A stretch of DNA of 64,000 nt from assembly GCA_900468805.1 (NCBI GenBank), contig UEIF01000006.1, forward strand, positions 1-64,000, given 5' to 3'. The stretch comes from Hyphomicrobiales bacterium. GTDB taxonomy: Bacteria > Pseudomonadota > Alphaproteobacteria > Rhizobiales > Rhizobiaceae. Shown in pieces: positions 41,945 to 50,488 of this stretch; the stretch's first letter is position 1, and every line of letters begins with the position of its first letter. The notes under the pieces were generated by a model, which ran no database searches, was not told the origin of the DNA, and saw nothing but the letters and a program-made list of their open reading frames with translations. Made by a program: the position numbers and the translations under genes.

Positions 41945-44266
41945 TTAGGGACATGCAGGTAAATCTGTAACGCCGCACTTCTTCTTTTCTGCAGCCGGCG
42001 GTCTCTTCGTCAGCTGCTCGACGGTCGCCGGCTTGGGCTGAAGCTGAGGCTGAGGCTCGGATTCAGCCTGAGATTTTGGCTTAGCATGGGGTTTGAGTTC
42101 GACCTGTCGTTTGGGTTCGGCCTGCGGTTTTGGCGCAGGTGCCTGCGGCTCGCTGCTATCGGGAACGTTGGGTTTTGCCGGGGAGTTGTCGATGATTGCC
42201 GGCGCAGGCCTTGTCGACAAGCCGTTAGCGTCGGATTTCGGGGCTGTGATACCTCCCTTCAGCTTCGCATTCGGAGCGTCGGGCGAGGTCTTGGCAATCT
42301 GGCTTTGACCTTTGTCGGCAGGCGTATTGGTGTCGGGCAACTGCGGCTGGCCCTTTGAACCGGGAGCCGCCCGCGCGTCGGGATTTGCGCTCTGAAACGG
42401 TGGTTGGGCAACCGTCGTCGGATGATGCGCCGTATTGGGCTCTGCTTCGGACGTCGTCGTTTTTTCTGCAGGAGCCGCTTGCGGCTTGTTCGGCAGTGTG
42501 CCGGCGAGCGGAAGCGGCTGGCCATTGGCGCCGGGAAGCGCGTGGGAGGCAGTGGTCTGTGTTTGCGGCTGTGGTGCCTGTGTCTTTGTCTTTGTCTTTG
42601 TCTGTGGCTGGGGCTGTACCGAAGGAACGGGCGCCGGCGCCAAACCGGCTCCAGGTATCGGTTTTTCTGCTGCGGCCGGGACTTGCCTTTGCAAAACCGC
42701 AGCCTTTTTCTGCACCGAGGGCGGCAGGGCAACGTGAAGCGCAGCTGTACCCGCCGCGGCGATGGCGGCCGCACCGGCAAGCTTGTTTCCCGTCGGCCAT
42801 CCGGGCGTAGCCGATGCCGCCTCGTTCCCGTTGACAACCGTGTTGTTGACGACCGTGTTGTGAATGTTGTTGAAAATGATGTTGTTTTCGGGCGGCACGA
42901 TATCACGCGGGAGTTCCACCCATTCGGGGACCGGAACGAAGACGGGCGCCGGTAGCACGTAGAGATCGACCGGTGGCCTGGGCGGCGCAAGCATTACGAA
43001 ATCTGGCGGCGGCGGTGCCAGGAAGACGACGGGCGGCGGCGGCGCATAACCGAAGTCGGCATCATCGAAATACAAGACAGGCCGGTCCACATAGACGATT
43101 TCCGGTGGTGGTGGAGGCGGCACGTCATACTTGATCACCGAAAATGACGGGGGCGGCTCGAGTGCTGCCTCGAAATGTTCCAGACGACGGCGGGCATCCC
43201 AGACATGGGGACCACGCGGATAACGTCCCAGATAGGACCAATAGGCCTCCGGCGTATCCGCATTCCAGGTTTCACGCCAGGTGATCGCTTCGCGACGCGC
43301 TGCAATGATCGCACGCACCCGCCTTGCCATGGAGTCGTTCGGATAGGCTGCCAGGAAATCCTCGTAACCACGCATCGTGTCGCGATCGAGCGCGGCGAAA
43401 TAGGCATCGCGCTCATCGAAATCACCGATCGGCTTCATCCGGATCGTGGCATTGTCGTAGCTGGACAGCTGCGCGGCCGGAGGATTGGGACCGCGGTCGA
43501 AAAACGCAAAGGCGTTCTTGAATTTGGAAGCATTCCAGGAAATCTGCGCGCCCTTGGTCAGATCGCTGACCCGCAACCGTGTCCGGTCAAACACGTCATC
43601 GAGCGCAATGCCGCCGATGCGGATCATTTCCGCCAGGGCATGGGCATAGGAACCATAGGGGCCGCCTTCCTCCGGGGCGACGGTGCCCGGCGCGGCATTG
43701 AAGGCAATCAGCTGATTGGCGTCCGGATCGACGAGTGCCAGACCACCGGCCAGCGGCTGATTGGACTGCACGAAGGGATTGGCTCTTGCAGCATCGAGCA
43801 CGACGATGCTGCCGCGATTGTTGATGCCGGCCAGCGATCTCGTGAAATCGGTTATCCGCAGAGCTTCGACCGGCACATCCGTGGCATTGGCGATCTGGGC
43901 GTCGACCGGCACGAAATAGTTATCGCCCTGATATTGCACTCCGTAGCCTGCCAGATAAACGAAAATGACGGTATCGGGTCCCGATGCATTCGCTTTCGTC
44001 AGAAAGTCCCGCATCGCGTCGCGCAATCCATTCTGGTCGAGGTCGCGCGCGCCGATCACGTCGAAGCCGGCCGCCTGCAGCGTTTGCGCAATCAGCCCGG
44101 CATCGTTGGCCGGGGTCGGCAAGGCGCCTGCCTTATAGGCGGCATTACCCACGACGAATGCCATTCTCTTTTCAGGGGAACCTTGCGCTTCGACTGGATC
44201 TACCGAAGCGATGCCAGCCAGAACCAGGGCGACGGCAAAGAATGTCCAGATCGCCTTTCTAGCCAT
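41945..44266 (-). CDS. Caspase-fold (peptidase C14) protein lacking catalytic His and Cys, with proline-rich tail
   Basis: This 773-residue protein has a signal peptide (MARKAIWTFFAVALVLAGIA to VEAQG), a caspase p20-like domain (about 30-275), an EF-hand-free repeat region with AYFAALDRDTMRGYEDFLAA, a proline-rich segment with YVDRPV and repeated PPPP, and a long Pro/Gln/Lys-rich tail. The start of the fold is clear (KRMAFVVGNAAYKAG). The catalytic dyad is not: the His of the HG motif is Tyr (YLAGYGVQYQGDNYFVPVD) and the Cys of DACR is Ala (VVLDAARANPF). It is therefore a pseudo-caspase, probably an envelope scaffold. Starts 27 bases upstream (44293) or at 44410 are possible. Confidence 0.85.
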   Translation of the reverse strand: MARKAIWTFFAVALVLAGIASVDPVEAQGSPEKRMAFVVGNAAYKAGALPTPANDAGLIAQTLQAAGFDVIGARDLDQNGLRDAMRDFLTKANASGPDTVIFVYLAGYGVQYQGDNYFVPVDAQIANATDVPVEALRITDFTRSLAGINNRGSIVVLDAARANPFVQSNQPLAGGLALVDPDANQLIAFNAAPGTVAPEEGGPYGSYAHALAEMIRIGGIALDDVFDRTRLRVSDLTKGAQISWNASKFKNAFAFFDRGPNPPAAQLSSYDNATIRMKPIGDFDERDAYFAALDRDTMRGYEDFLAAYPNDSMARRVRAIIAARREAITWRETWNADTPEAYWSYLGRYPRGPHVWDARRRLEHFEAALEPPPSFSVIKYDVPPPPPPEIVYVDRPVLYFDDADFGYAPPPPVVFLAPPPPDFVMLAPPRPPVDLYVLPAPVFVPVPEWVELPRDIVPPENNIIFNNIHNTVVNNTVVNGNEAASATPGWPTGNKLAGAAAIAAAGTAALHVALPPSVQKKAAVLQRQVPAAAEKPIPGAGLAPAPVPSVQPQPQTKTKTKTQAPQPQTQTTASHALPGANGQPLPLAGTLPNKPQAAPAEKTTTSEAEPNTAHHPTTVAQPPFQSANPDARAAPGSKGQPQLPDTNTPADKGQSQIAKTSPDAPNAKLKGGITAPKSDANGLSTRPAPAIIDNSPAKPNVPDSSEPQAPAPKPQAEPKRQVELKPHAKPKSQAESEPQPQLQPKPATVEQLTKRPPAAEKKKCGVTDLPACP
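42582..42602 (-). repeat. In-frame hexanucleotide repeat in the caspase-like gene
   Basis: The unit GTCTTT is present three and a half times, encoding alternating Lys-Thr in the low-complexity tail. Because the unit is six bases, changes in copy number would alter length but not frame. Confidence 0.6.
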
Positions 44267-44679
44267 TCCTATTGTCCGAAGAAAAGAAGGCATACAGGTT
44301 TTTCCAATCAACATGTGATGCAGTTCACTGTGAGTTCCCGCAAAGTCGGGGCCAGCCATATGAGCTTTCGCCAGAGATCGGCTGGCGAGCTTCGTATCTT
44401 TCTCTAGCAATCGTTTATGAGCGCGGGATTAGGCGTAACTGAAGTGAAACTGAAGACAGCTCGGACCCCTGGCAAGCCGGCGACATCCACTCGAGGGCGT
44501 GCACAGGGTTGGAGCGGCCACAGGATGGGCCGAGCTTCCTAAACGTGCAGCCCGACGAGACTGTCCCCCGGCCATTCGCAGGCACAGTGCGTCGAGTGGC
44601 CGCCGACTTCTGGCGAGTCGGAGCTCTCCGCATAGCAGTCGCGCGGCGACACGCGCGAAAGCAGAAATTTGCGTCACAC

Positions 44680-44780
44680 GAGGGCGTGAGGAAGGGCAGC
44701 CGCAGGAGCGTCAGCGTGAGCGGTCCGAAGGAGACGCGGGACCAACTGCCCCACGACCGCGTGTTCCGCCTGCATGCCGA
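44680..44780. repeat. Dispersed intergenic repeat, copy B
   Basis: The stretch starting GAGGGCGTGAGGAAGGGC aligns over about 100 bp with copy C at 28907-29008. The preceding GCGTCACACGAGGGCGTGAG also matches 19834-19850 (copy A, GCGTCAAACGAGGGCGTGAG). The element resembles nothing coding that I know. Confidence 0.55.
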
Positions 44781-45008
44781 CTTCGCGCCAGGCGTCACCC
44801 TGATCGCGACGGCACAGGAGGACGTCAACGACACTCCGGATGTGAAGCGGTTCTGGAATTGGTCAGGCCTGACCATCGTGGACCTGCGACACGTTCACAG
44901 GAGGCGTGTCCTCAAATGGGATATTCAGCTCTGGAGCCAACCGGCCCGCCATCGTCATTTCTCGTGGCACAAAGACACTTTCTAATGCGCCCACCAGTGG
45001 TGAATGAT

Positions 45009-45030
45009 AATTGAGCGATATCGCTCAATT
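45009..45030. promoter_or_regulatory. Perfect 22-bp palindrome, operator of the DeoR regulator
   Basis: AATTGAGCGA at 45009-45018 and TCGCTCAATT at 45021-45030 are exact inverted arms around TA. A related half-site TTTGAGCGAAAT occurs at about 45137-45148, 25-36 bp before the DeoR-family start codon. Sites of this kind allow autoregulation and control of the following operon. Confidence 0.6.
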
Positions 45031-45118
45031 GTCTCGACCTAACATGAAATTTTTTGATTTGCGGGGCACGGATAGGATGCCAGCACGCCGAATGTCATGA
45101 ATTCTTCATTTGACTCAA

Positions 45119-45153
45119 GATGTATTGCGATCATAATTTGAGCGAAATACATC
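45119..45153. promoter_or_regulatory. Second inverted repeat before the DeoR gene
   Basis: GATGTATT at 45119-45126 and AATACATC at 45146-45153 flank the TTTGAGCGA half-site. The arrangement is close to the start codon and could be a second repressor site or the promoter itself. Confidence 0.35.
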
Positions 45154-45172
45154 ATTTTGAGGACAAAGCTAC

Positions 45173-45946
45173 GTGCTAACCGCAGCTCAGGACCGCCAGG
45201 CAAAAATCGTTGAACTTCTGAAAGAAGAGCAGTTTCTGGGCATCGGGATGCTCACCGAGCGGTTTGAAGTTTCCGTCGCGACCGTTCGTCGCGACCTCGG
45301 GGAGTTGGAGGAAGCGGGCCTCCTGCGCCGGACACACGGTGGTGCGCTCAACATCAATCAGGTTGCCCTCGATAAGAGCAATGCGGCCCGCTCCATTTGG
45401 AAACAGGCTGAGAAGGCGGCGATCGCCGCTGTAGTCGCGGAAATGATCGCTGATGGCGACACGGTGCTTCTCGATGCGGGTACCACGGCGCTCGAAGTCG
45501 CCAAGCGACTCACGGGCCGAAGCAGCCTCACATTCATTTCGAACGGCCTCGACATCATCGCCGAACTGACGCGTTTCGACGGCCAGAACATTTACGCGGT
45601 CGGCGGGGAATATACCGAAACGAACCGATCCTTCCGCGGGCCATTGGCAGAGCAGCTCATTCGCCAGTTCAATGTCGACAAGCTCATTCTCAACGCCGCC
45701 TCGATTGATATGGATCGCGGATTGGTCTGCACCGTGGAACCGGTGAACGCAAGTGTGGCGCGCGCCATGATCGAGGTATCGCGCCGCGTGATCGTTGTGG
45801 CGGACCACTCGAAATTCACGAAATCCAGCCTGTCGGTCGTCGCCAGGATCGAAGACCTCGGCGTCATTGTGACCGACGCCGGCGCGAAATCCATCATCGA
45901 CGCAGCTCCCGAACAGCTGCGCAAGAAGTTCGTCATCGCGAACTGA
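45173..45946 (+). CDS. DeoR/GlpR-family transcriptional regulator
   Basis: This is a 257-residue regulator starting with GTG. Residues 5-58 form the DeoR winged HTH (RQAKIVELLKEEQFLGIGML, then FEVSVATVRRDLGELEEAG). The effector domain includes DGDTVLLDAGTTALEVAKRL and ADHSKFTKSSLSVVA, both typical. It differs from the ugp regulator at 13634 but belongs to the same family and also precedes an operon with a glycerophosphodiesterase. A perfect palindrome 140 bp upstream and a half-site near the start suggest autoregulation. Confidence 0.9.
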   Translation: MLTAAQDRQAKIVELLKEEQFLGIGMLTERFEVSVATVRRDLGELEEAGLLRRTHGGALNINQVALDKSNAARSIWKQAEKAAIAAVVAEMIADGDTVLLDAGTTALEVAKRLTGRSSLTFISNGLDIIAELTRFDGQNIYAVGGEYTETNRSFRGPLAEQLIRQFNVDKLILNAASIDMDRGLVCTVEPVNASVARAMIEVSRRVIVVADHSKFTKSSLSVVARIEDLGVIVTDAGAKSIIDAAPEQLRKKFVIAN

Positions 45947-45990
45947 GCAAATCCAAGTTTTCATCAACAGCATCTCGCCAGGAGAAACAG

Positions 45991-47556
45991 ATGCTCAAGA
46001 CAAGCCGCAGAAAGTTCATGATCGGCGCAAGCGTTGCAGCGCTTGCCTCCACCACAAGTGCCCAGTTTGCCTTTTCGGCGGAACGCCGTGCGCTGAAGAT
46101 CGGCGTCAATGGCATTCCCGTGACGCTGGAACCGATTAATGCGATCAGCAACGTCGGTCCTCGCATCGTCAACCAGATTTTCGACACGCTGCTTGCGCGC
46201 GACTTTTTCGGAAAAGGTGCATCGGGCAACGGCATCGATCTGATGCCGTCGCTGGCCGAAAGCTGGGAACGGATCGACGACAAGTCGGTTCGCTTCAGAC
46301 TGCGCCAGAAGGTCATGTTCCACAATGGCGTCGAGATGACCGCAGACGACGTCGCCTACACGTTCTCCTCCGAACGGCTGTGGGGACCCGATGCGATCAA
46401 GACGATTCCACTCGGTGGCGCCTACTCGCTCGACTTCGACGAGGCACTCGTCGAGGATAAGTACACGGTCGTCCTGCGCACGAAGACGCCGACCCCTCTG
46501 ACCGAGTCCTACGTTGCGTCCTGGATGGGGCGCATCGTTCCCAAGGACTATTACAAGTCGCTCGGAACGGTCGCGTTCGGTAACAAGCCGGTCGGCACGG
46601 GCCCCTATAAGTTCGTCGAGTTCGTCGCCAACGATCGCGTCGTCGTCGAAGCCAATGACGACTATTGGGGAGTGAAGCCGACCGCATCAAAAATCACCTA
46701 CCAGCTCGTGGCCGAACCGGCGACGCGTGTCGCCGGCCTCATCAGCGGCGAATATGATATCGTCACCACGCTGACGCCGGACGACATGCCGATGATCAAC
46801 GGCTACTCGGATCTGGAAACGCGTGGAAACGTCGTCGAAAATTTCCACATGTTCACGTTCAACATGAACCAGCCGATCTTCCAGTCGAAGATGCTGCGCC
46901 GCGCGCTGGCACTTGCGGTCAACCGCCCGCTGCTGGTCGAGTCCCTGTGGCACAACAAGGCGATTATCCCGCACGGCTTCAACTTTCCGAACTATGGCAA
47001 GACCTTCGATCCCGATCGCCGCGCTCTGGCCTATGACATCGAGGAGGCAAAGCGCCTCGTGAAGGAAAGCGGCTACGACGGCTCGCCGATCACCTACCAC
47101 ACGATGGGCAACTATTACGCCAACGCCACCCCTGCATTATTGATGATGATCGAGATGTGGAAGCAGATCGGCGTCAACGTGGTGCCGAAGGTCTATGCTC
47201 CCGGCGCAGCTCCGAAGGACCAGGACAGCTACATGCGCAACTGGTCGAACGGCCAGTGGCTGACCGACGCCTGGGCGACGATGGTTTGCGAATTCGGCCC
47301 GAAGGGCCAGGTTCAGAAGCGTTGGGGCTGGAAGGCTCCGGCGGAATTCAACGAGCTGTGCACCAAGGTCTCCCAGATGCCCGACGGCAAGGAGCGGTTT
47401 GACGCCTTCAATCGCCTGCGCGACATCTTCGAGGAAGAGGCGCCGGCGGTCATCCTCTACCAGCCGTTCGACGTCTACGCTGCCCGCAAGGACGTGCACT
47501 GGAATCCGATCAGCTTCGAGATGATGGAATTCCGCAACAATCTCAGCTTCGGCTGA
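45991..47556 (+). CDS. ABC transporter substrate-binding protein (family 5, peptide/opine class) with Tat signal
   Basis: This 521-residue binding protein has the DppA/OppA fold. The N-terminus has a twin-arginine signal (SRRKFMIGASVAAL), so it is probably exported folded by the Tat pathway. The mature part shows LKIGVNGIPVTLEPINAISN, DLMPSLAESWERIDDKSVRFRLR split over the usual first lobe, VMFHNGVEMTADDV and RRALALAVNRPLLV. Family 5 proteins bind peptides, nickel, opines, sugars and glycerol phosphodiester-like ligands. A hairpin follows the stop. Confidence 0.88.
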   Translation: MLKTSRRKFMIGASVAALASTTSAQFAFSAERRALKIGVNGIPVTLEPINAISNVGPRIVNQIFDTLLARDFFGKGASGNGIDLMPSLAESWERIDDKSVRFRLRQKVMFHNGVEMTADDVAYTFSSERLWGPDAIKTIPLGGAYSLDFDEALVEDKYTVVLRTKTPTPLTESYVASWMGRIVPKDYYKSLGTVAFGNKPVGTGPYKFVEFVANDRVVVEANDDYWGVKPTASKITYQLVAEPATRVAGLISGEYDIVTTLTPDDMPMINGYSDLETRGNVVENFHMFTFNMNQPIFQSKMLRRALALAVNRPLLVESLWHNKAIIPHGFNFPNYGKTFDPDRRALAYDIEEAKRLVKESGYDGSPITYHTMGNYYANATPALLMMIEMWKQIGVNVVPKVYAPGAAPKDQDSYMRNWSNGQWLTDAWATMVCEFGPKGQVQKRWGWKAPAEFNELCTKVSQMPDGKERFDAFNRLRDIFEEEAPAVILYQPFDVYAARKDVHWNPISFEMMEFRNNLSFG

Positions 47557-47572
47557 CGCCAGCAAACGAACT

Positions 47573-47598
47573 TGCGGCGCGCATTCGTGCGCACCGCA
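47573..47598 (+). terminator. Hairpin with TTCG loop after the family-5 binding-protein gene
   Basis: TGCGG-C-GCGCA at 47573-47583 pairs with TGCGC-A-CCGCA at 47588-47598, with one C-A mismatch and the extra-stable loop TTCG. It lies in the 56-bp gap between the binding-protein and ATPase genes, like the hairpins at 3072 and 18069. Confidence 0.6.
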
Positions 47599-47612
47599 TC
47601 CTGGAGGCGGCC

Positions 47613-48560
47613 ATGTCCGATTTTCTGACCGTTCGCGACCTCGTCGTCGAGGTTCCTGCGCGGAACATCAAAATCCTCGACGGCATCAGTTTTTCGCTCG
47701 AAAGCGGGCAAACGCTCGGCCTCGTCGGCGAATCCGGCTGCGGCAAGTCGATGACCTGCTACGCGGTTGCCAGCATGCTGCCACGCGGCATTACCCGCGC
47801 GAGCGGCAGCGTGACCATCCAAAACAGCGCTCCAACCGGGGTGACGGCAAAGGCCCCGAAGATCGCGATGATCTTTCAGGATCCGACCAGCAGTCTCAAT
47901 CCAGTTCACACGATCGGCTATTATCTGGAATCGGCGCTTCATCGCCATCAAGGTTTGAAAGGCAGCGACGCAAGGCTGGAAGCGATGCGACTTCTGGAGC
48001 GCGTCGGCATCGATCGCGCCAGGAGCAGGATGCGTGCCTATCCTCATCAATTTTCCGGCGGCATGAACCAGCGTGTCATGATCGCTCATGCGCTTGCCGC
48101 GAAACCTCAATTGCTGATCGCCGACGAGCCGACGACGGCGCTCGATGTCACGATGCAGGCCCAGATCCTGCATCTACTCGAAGAGCTGAAAGCGGAGACC
48201 GGCATGGCGCTGATGATCGTGTCCCACGATCTCGGCGTCATCGCACGCCTCGCCGACAAAGCGGCCGTCATGTATTGCGGCAAGATCATCGAGACGGCGC
48301 CCGTGGGCGAACTGCTCCAGCGACCGGCGCATCCCTATGCGCGCGCCCTGGTCGACTGCATGCCAAGCATCGATCCGAACGATCTCGAACCGCCGGCTCC
48401 TATCCCTGGTTCCGTGCCGCTGCTCGACAGCCTTCCGCCGGGATGCCATTTTCATCCACGCTGTCCGCGCGCAAGCGCCGAATGCTCCGTCGGTTTCCCC
48501 GTCCCCGCCACTATCGGCCCCGTCCATGAGGCTTCCTGTTACCATCCGGTGGCCGCATGA
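47613..48560 (+). CDS. ABC transporter ATP-binding protein (DppD/OppD type)
   Basis: This is a 315-residue ATPase: Walker A GESGCGKSMTCYA, Q-loop IFQDPTSSLNPVH, signature FSGGMNQRVMIAHAL, Walker B LLIADEPTTALDV and the His in IVSHDLG. The C-terminal oligopeptide-transporter domain carries the cysteine-rich FHPRCPRASAEC cluster, which holds an iron-sulphur centre in some relatives. Its stop overlaps the second ATPase gene by four bases. It energises the importer whose channel is encoded at 49570 and 50489. Confidence 0.9.
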   Translation: MSDFLTVRDLVVEVPARNIKILDGISFSLESGQTLGLVGESGCGKSMTCYAVASMLPRGITRASGSVTIQNSAPTGVTAKAPKIAMIFQDPTSSLNPVHTIGYYLESALHRHQGLKGSDARLEAMRLLERVGIDRARSRMRAYPHQFSGGMNQRVMIAHALAAKPQLLIADEPTTALDVTMQAQILHLLEELKAETGMALMIVSHDLGVIARLADKAAVMYCGKIIETAPVGELLQRPAHPYARALVDCMPSIDPNDLEPPAPIPGSVPLLDSLPPGCHFHPRCPRASAECSVGFPVPATIGPVHEASCYHPVAA

Positions 48561-49573
48561 GCGCGCCTTTCCTTCAGGCCACGGGGCTAACCAAGGTGTT
48601 CCGACACAAGACCGGCTTTTTCGCGAGGCCGACCAGCCAGCTTGCAGTGAATGCGATCAGTCTGGACCTTGCGGCTCGCGAACGCATCGGTGTGGTCGGA
48701 GAATCCGGAAGCGGGAAGTCAACCCTTGGCCGACTTCTGCTCGGACTGACGGAACCGACAGGCGGCGACGTCTGCTTCGAAGGTGTCAATCACAAGCGGC
48801 GCCAGGCCGACGACTGGAGAGCATTCCGCATCCGCACCGCATTGGTACAGCAGAACCCGCTTTCAGCCCTTAATCCGCAAATGTCCATCGGGCAGCAGAT
48901 CGCCGAGGGGCTGCTTGTGCATCGCATCACCGATCGGGCGGGTGCCGACGAACGCGTCGCCGCCATGCTCGAGCGTGTCGGGCTGTCGAGCGCGATGATG
49001 AACCGCTATCCTCACCAGATGTCGGGAGGTCAGCGACAGCGCGTGGTGATCGCCAGAGCGTTGATCCTCGACCCGAAGCTGGTCGTCTTTGACGAAGCCG
49101 TGTCCGCGCTCGACGTATCCGTTCAGGCCCAGGTTGTCGCACTCCTGCGGTCTCTCTGGCAGGAGCTCGACCTGGCCTATGTCTTCATCACTCATGACCT
49201 GCGTATCGTGCGCTATCTCGTCGATCGCATCGCCGTCATGTATCTCGGCCGCATCGTGGAGACGGGCGACATCCGATCCGTCTACGAATGGCCGCGCCAT
49301 CCCTATACGCGTGCTCTGCTCGCCTCCGTCCCCAGCATGGACCCGACGGTTCGCAACATCGAGCCGCCCATCAAGGGAGAACTCGATACGTCGGCAATAT
49401 CGAAAGGCTGCGCCTTCCGATCGCGCTGTCCCTTCGCGCTCGACAAGTGTGCTACTGAAACACCCGAGCTTCGGGCTGTGGCCAGCCAACAGACAGCATG
49501 TCATCGTGCCGAGGAATTTCCGCAGGCGATCGCACCGCAAAGTGCGGTAACGCAGAAGGAGATGGCGCTATGA
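48557..49573 (+). CDS. ABC transporter ATP-binding protein (DppF/OppF type)
   Basis: This is a 338-residue ATPase: Walker A GESGSGKSTLGRL, Q-loop VQQNPLSALNPQM, signature [15 protein letters not shown], Walker B LVVFDEAVSALDV and switch His in ITHDLRIV. The C-terminal CAFRSRCPFALDKC cluster is also present. The Walker B glutamate is followed by AVSALD rather than PVSALD, a common variant. It is coupled to both neighbours by 4-bp overlaps. Confidence 0.9.
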   Translation: MSAPFLQATGLTKVFRHKTGFFARPTSQLAVNAISLDLAARERIGVVGESGSGKSTLGRLLLGLTEPTGGDVCFEGVNHKRRQADDWRAFRIRTALVQQNPLSALNPQMSIGQQIAEGLLVHRITDRAGADERVAAMLERVGLSSAMMNRYPHQMSGGQRQRVVIARALILDPKLVVFDEAVSALDVSVQAQVVALLRSLWQELDLAYVFITHDLRIVRYLVDRIAVMYLGRIVETGDIRSVYEWPRHPYTRALLASVPSMDPTVRNIEPPIKGELDTSAISKGCAFRSRCPFALDKCATETPELRAVASQQTACHRAEEFPQAIAPQSAVTQKEMAL

Positions 49574-50487
49574 TGGCCTTCATCCTTGCCCGCCTCATCC
49601 GGGCCATCGTGGTCCTCTTATTCACCGTTACGCTCGTCTTTGTCGTTCTGCGGTTGAGTGGCGATCCCGCCCAGCAGATGCTCTCCGACAATGCCGGTCC
49701 CGAGGCGCTTGCAGCCTTCAATGCCAAGTGGGGCCTGGACCGATCGATCCCGGAGCAATATCTGTATTACGTCGCAAATGCCCTGCGTGGCGATTTCGGC
49801 GTTTCGTTCGCGGACGGGCGTGAGGTCTTCACCGTCATCAGCGAACGAATTCCCAAAACACTTGTCGTAACGATCTCTGCATTCATCCTCAGCATCCTGG
49901 TCGGCGTGCCGGCCGGGATCATTGCAGCCGTGCGGCGCGAGTCCGCTCTCGACAAGGGCGTGATGGCAGCAGCGGTGCTAGGCTACAGCGTTCCGAACTT
50001 CCTGCTCGGCCTGGTCTTCATCTTTATCTTCGCCGTCTGGCTTCGCGTATTGCCGAGTTCGGGCAGTTCGACCTGGAACCATGCGATCCTGCCGGTCGCG
50101 ACCTTTGCTCTGTTCAACGCGGCGGCCGTGGCACGCTTCATGCGCTCCACCCTGATCGACGTGCTAGGCGAGCCCTATATCGCAGCCGCTCGCGCCGACG
50201 GCATCCCGCACTGGGAGATCATTCTTCGCCACGCGCTTCCCAATGCCGCGATCCCGATGGTGACGACACTCGGCTTCGTCGCCGGCGGCCTGCTCGGCGG
50301 CTCCGCGCTCATCGAGCCGGTCTTTTCCTGGCCCGGTCTCGGCAGCGGGTTCGTGAATGCGACAAACACCGGGGACCTCCCCGTGATACAGGCGATGATC
50401 GTGCTGTTTACGGCCTTCATGGTCGCGATCAACCTGACCGTCGATGTCCTCTATGCGGTTCTCAATCCGAAAATCAGGAAGCACTGA
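49570..50487 (+). CDS. ABC transporter permease (DppB/OppB type)
   Basis: This is a 305-residue permease with six helices. The start of the family is clear (MMAFILARLIRAIVVLLF), followed by the large periplasmic loop with LRLSGDPAQQML and the cytoplasmic coupling loop YIAAARADGIPHWEIILRHALPNA. The chosen ATG forms ATGA with the stop of the ATPase gene; a second ATG directly follows. It is the first channel subunit of the family-5 importer. Confidence 0.9.
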   Translation: MMAFILARLIRAIVVLLFTVTLVFVVLRLSGDPAQQMLSDNAGPEALAAFNAKWGLDRSIPEQYLYYVANALRGDFGVSFADGREVFTVISERIPKTLVVTISAFILSILVGVPAGIIAAVRRESALDKGVMAAAVLGYSVPNFLLGLVFIFIFAVWLRVLPSSGSSTWNHAILPVATFALFNAAAVARFMRSTLIDVLGEPYIAAARADGIPHWEIILRHALPNAAIPMVTTLGFVAGGLLGGSALIEPVFSWPGLGSGFVNATNTGDLPVIQAMIVLFTAFMVAINLTVDVLYAVLNPKIRKH

Positions 50488-50488
50488 C

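Larger units (their letters stand above)
44294..45172. other. Long intergenic region without a recognised gene
   Basis: Nearly 900 bp separate the caspase-like gene from the DeoR regulator. Open frames exist on both strands (for example 44509-44985 plus and 44415-44876 minus), but they are mirror images over the dispersed repeat copy B, with no recognisable family, no signal and biased Arg/Ser/Pro composition. The last 170 bp hold the palindromic regulator site. Confidence 0.5.

Noticed and set aside
42582..42602. Hexanucleotide repeat as a phase-variation switch
   Set aside because: The repeat unit is six bases, so slippage keeps the frame. It can change tail length but not switch the gene off.
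44509..44985. 158-codon plus-strand and overlapping minus-strand frames between the caspase-like and DeoR genes
   Set aside because: They coincide with a dispersed repeat, lack good ribosome-binding sites and resemble no family. I treat the region as non-coding, with low certainty.
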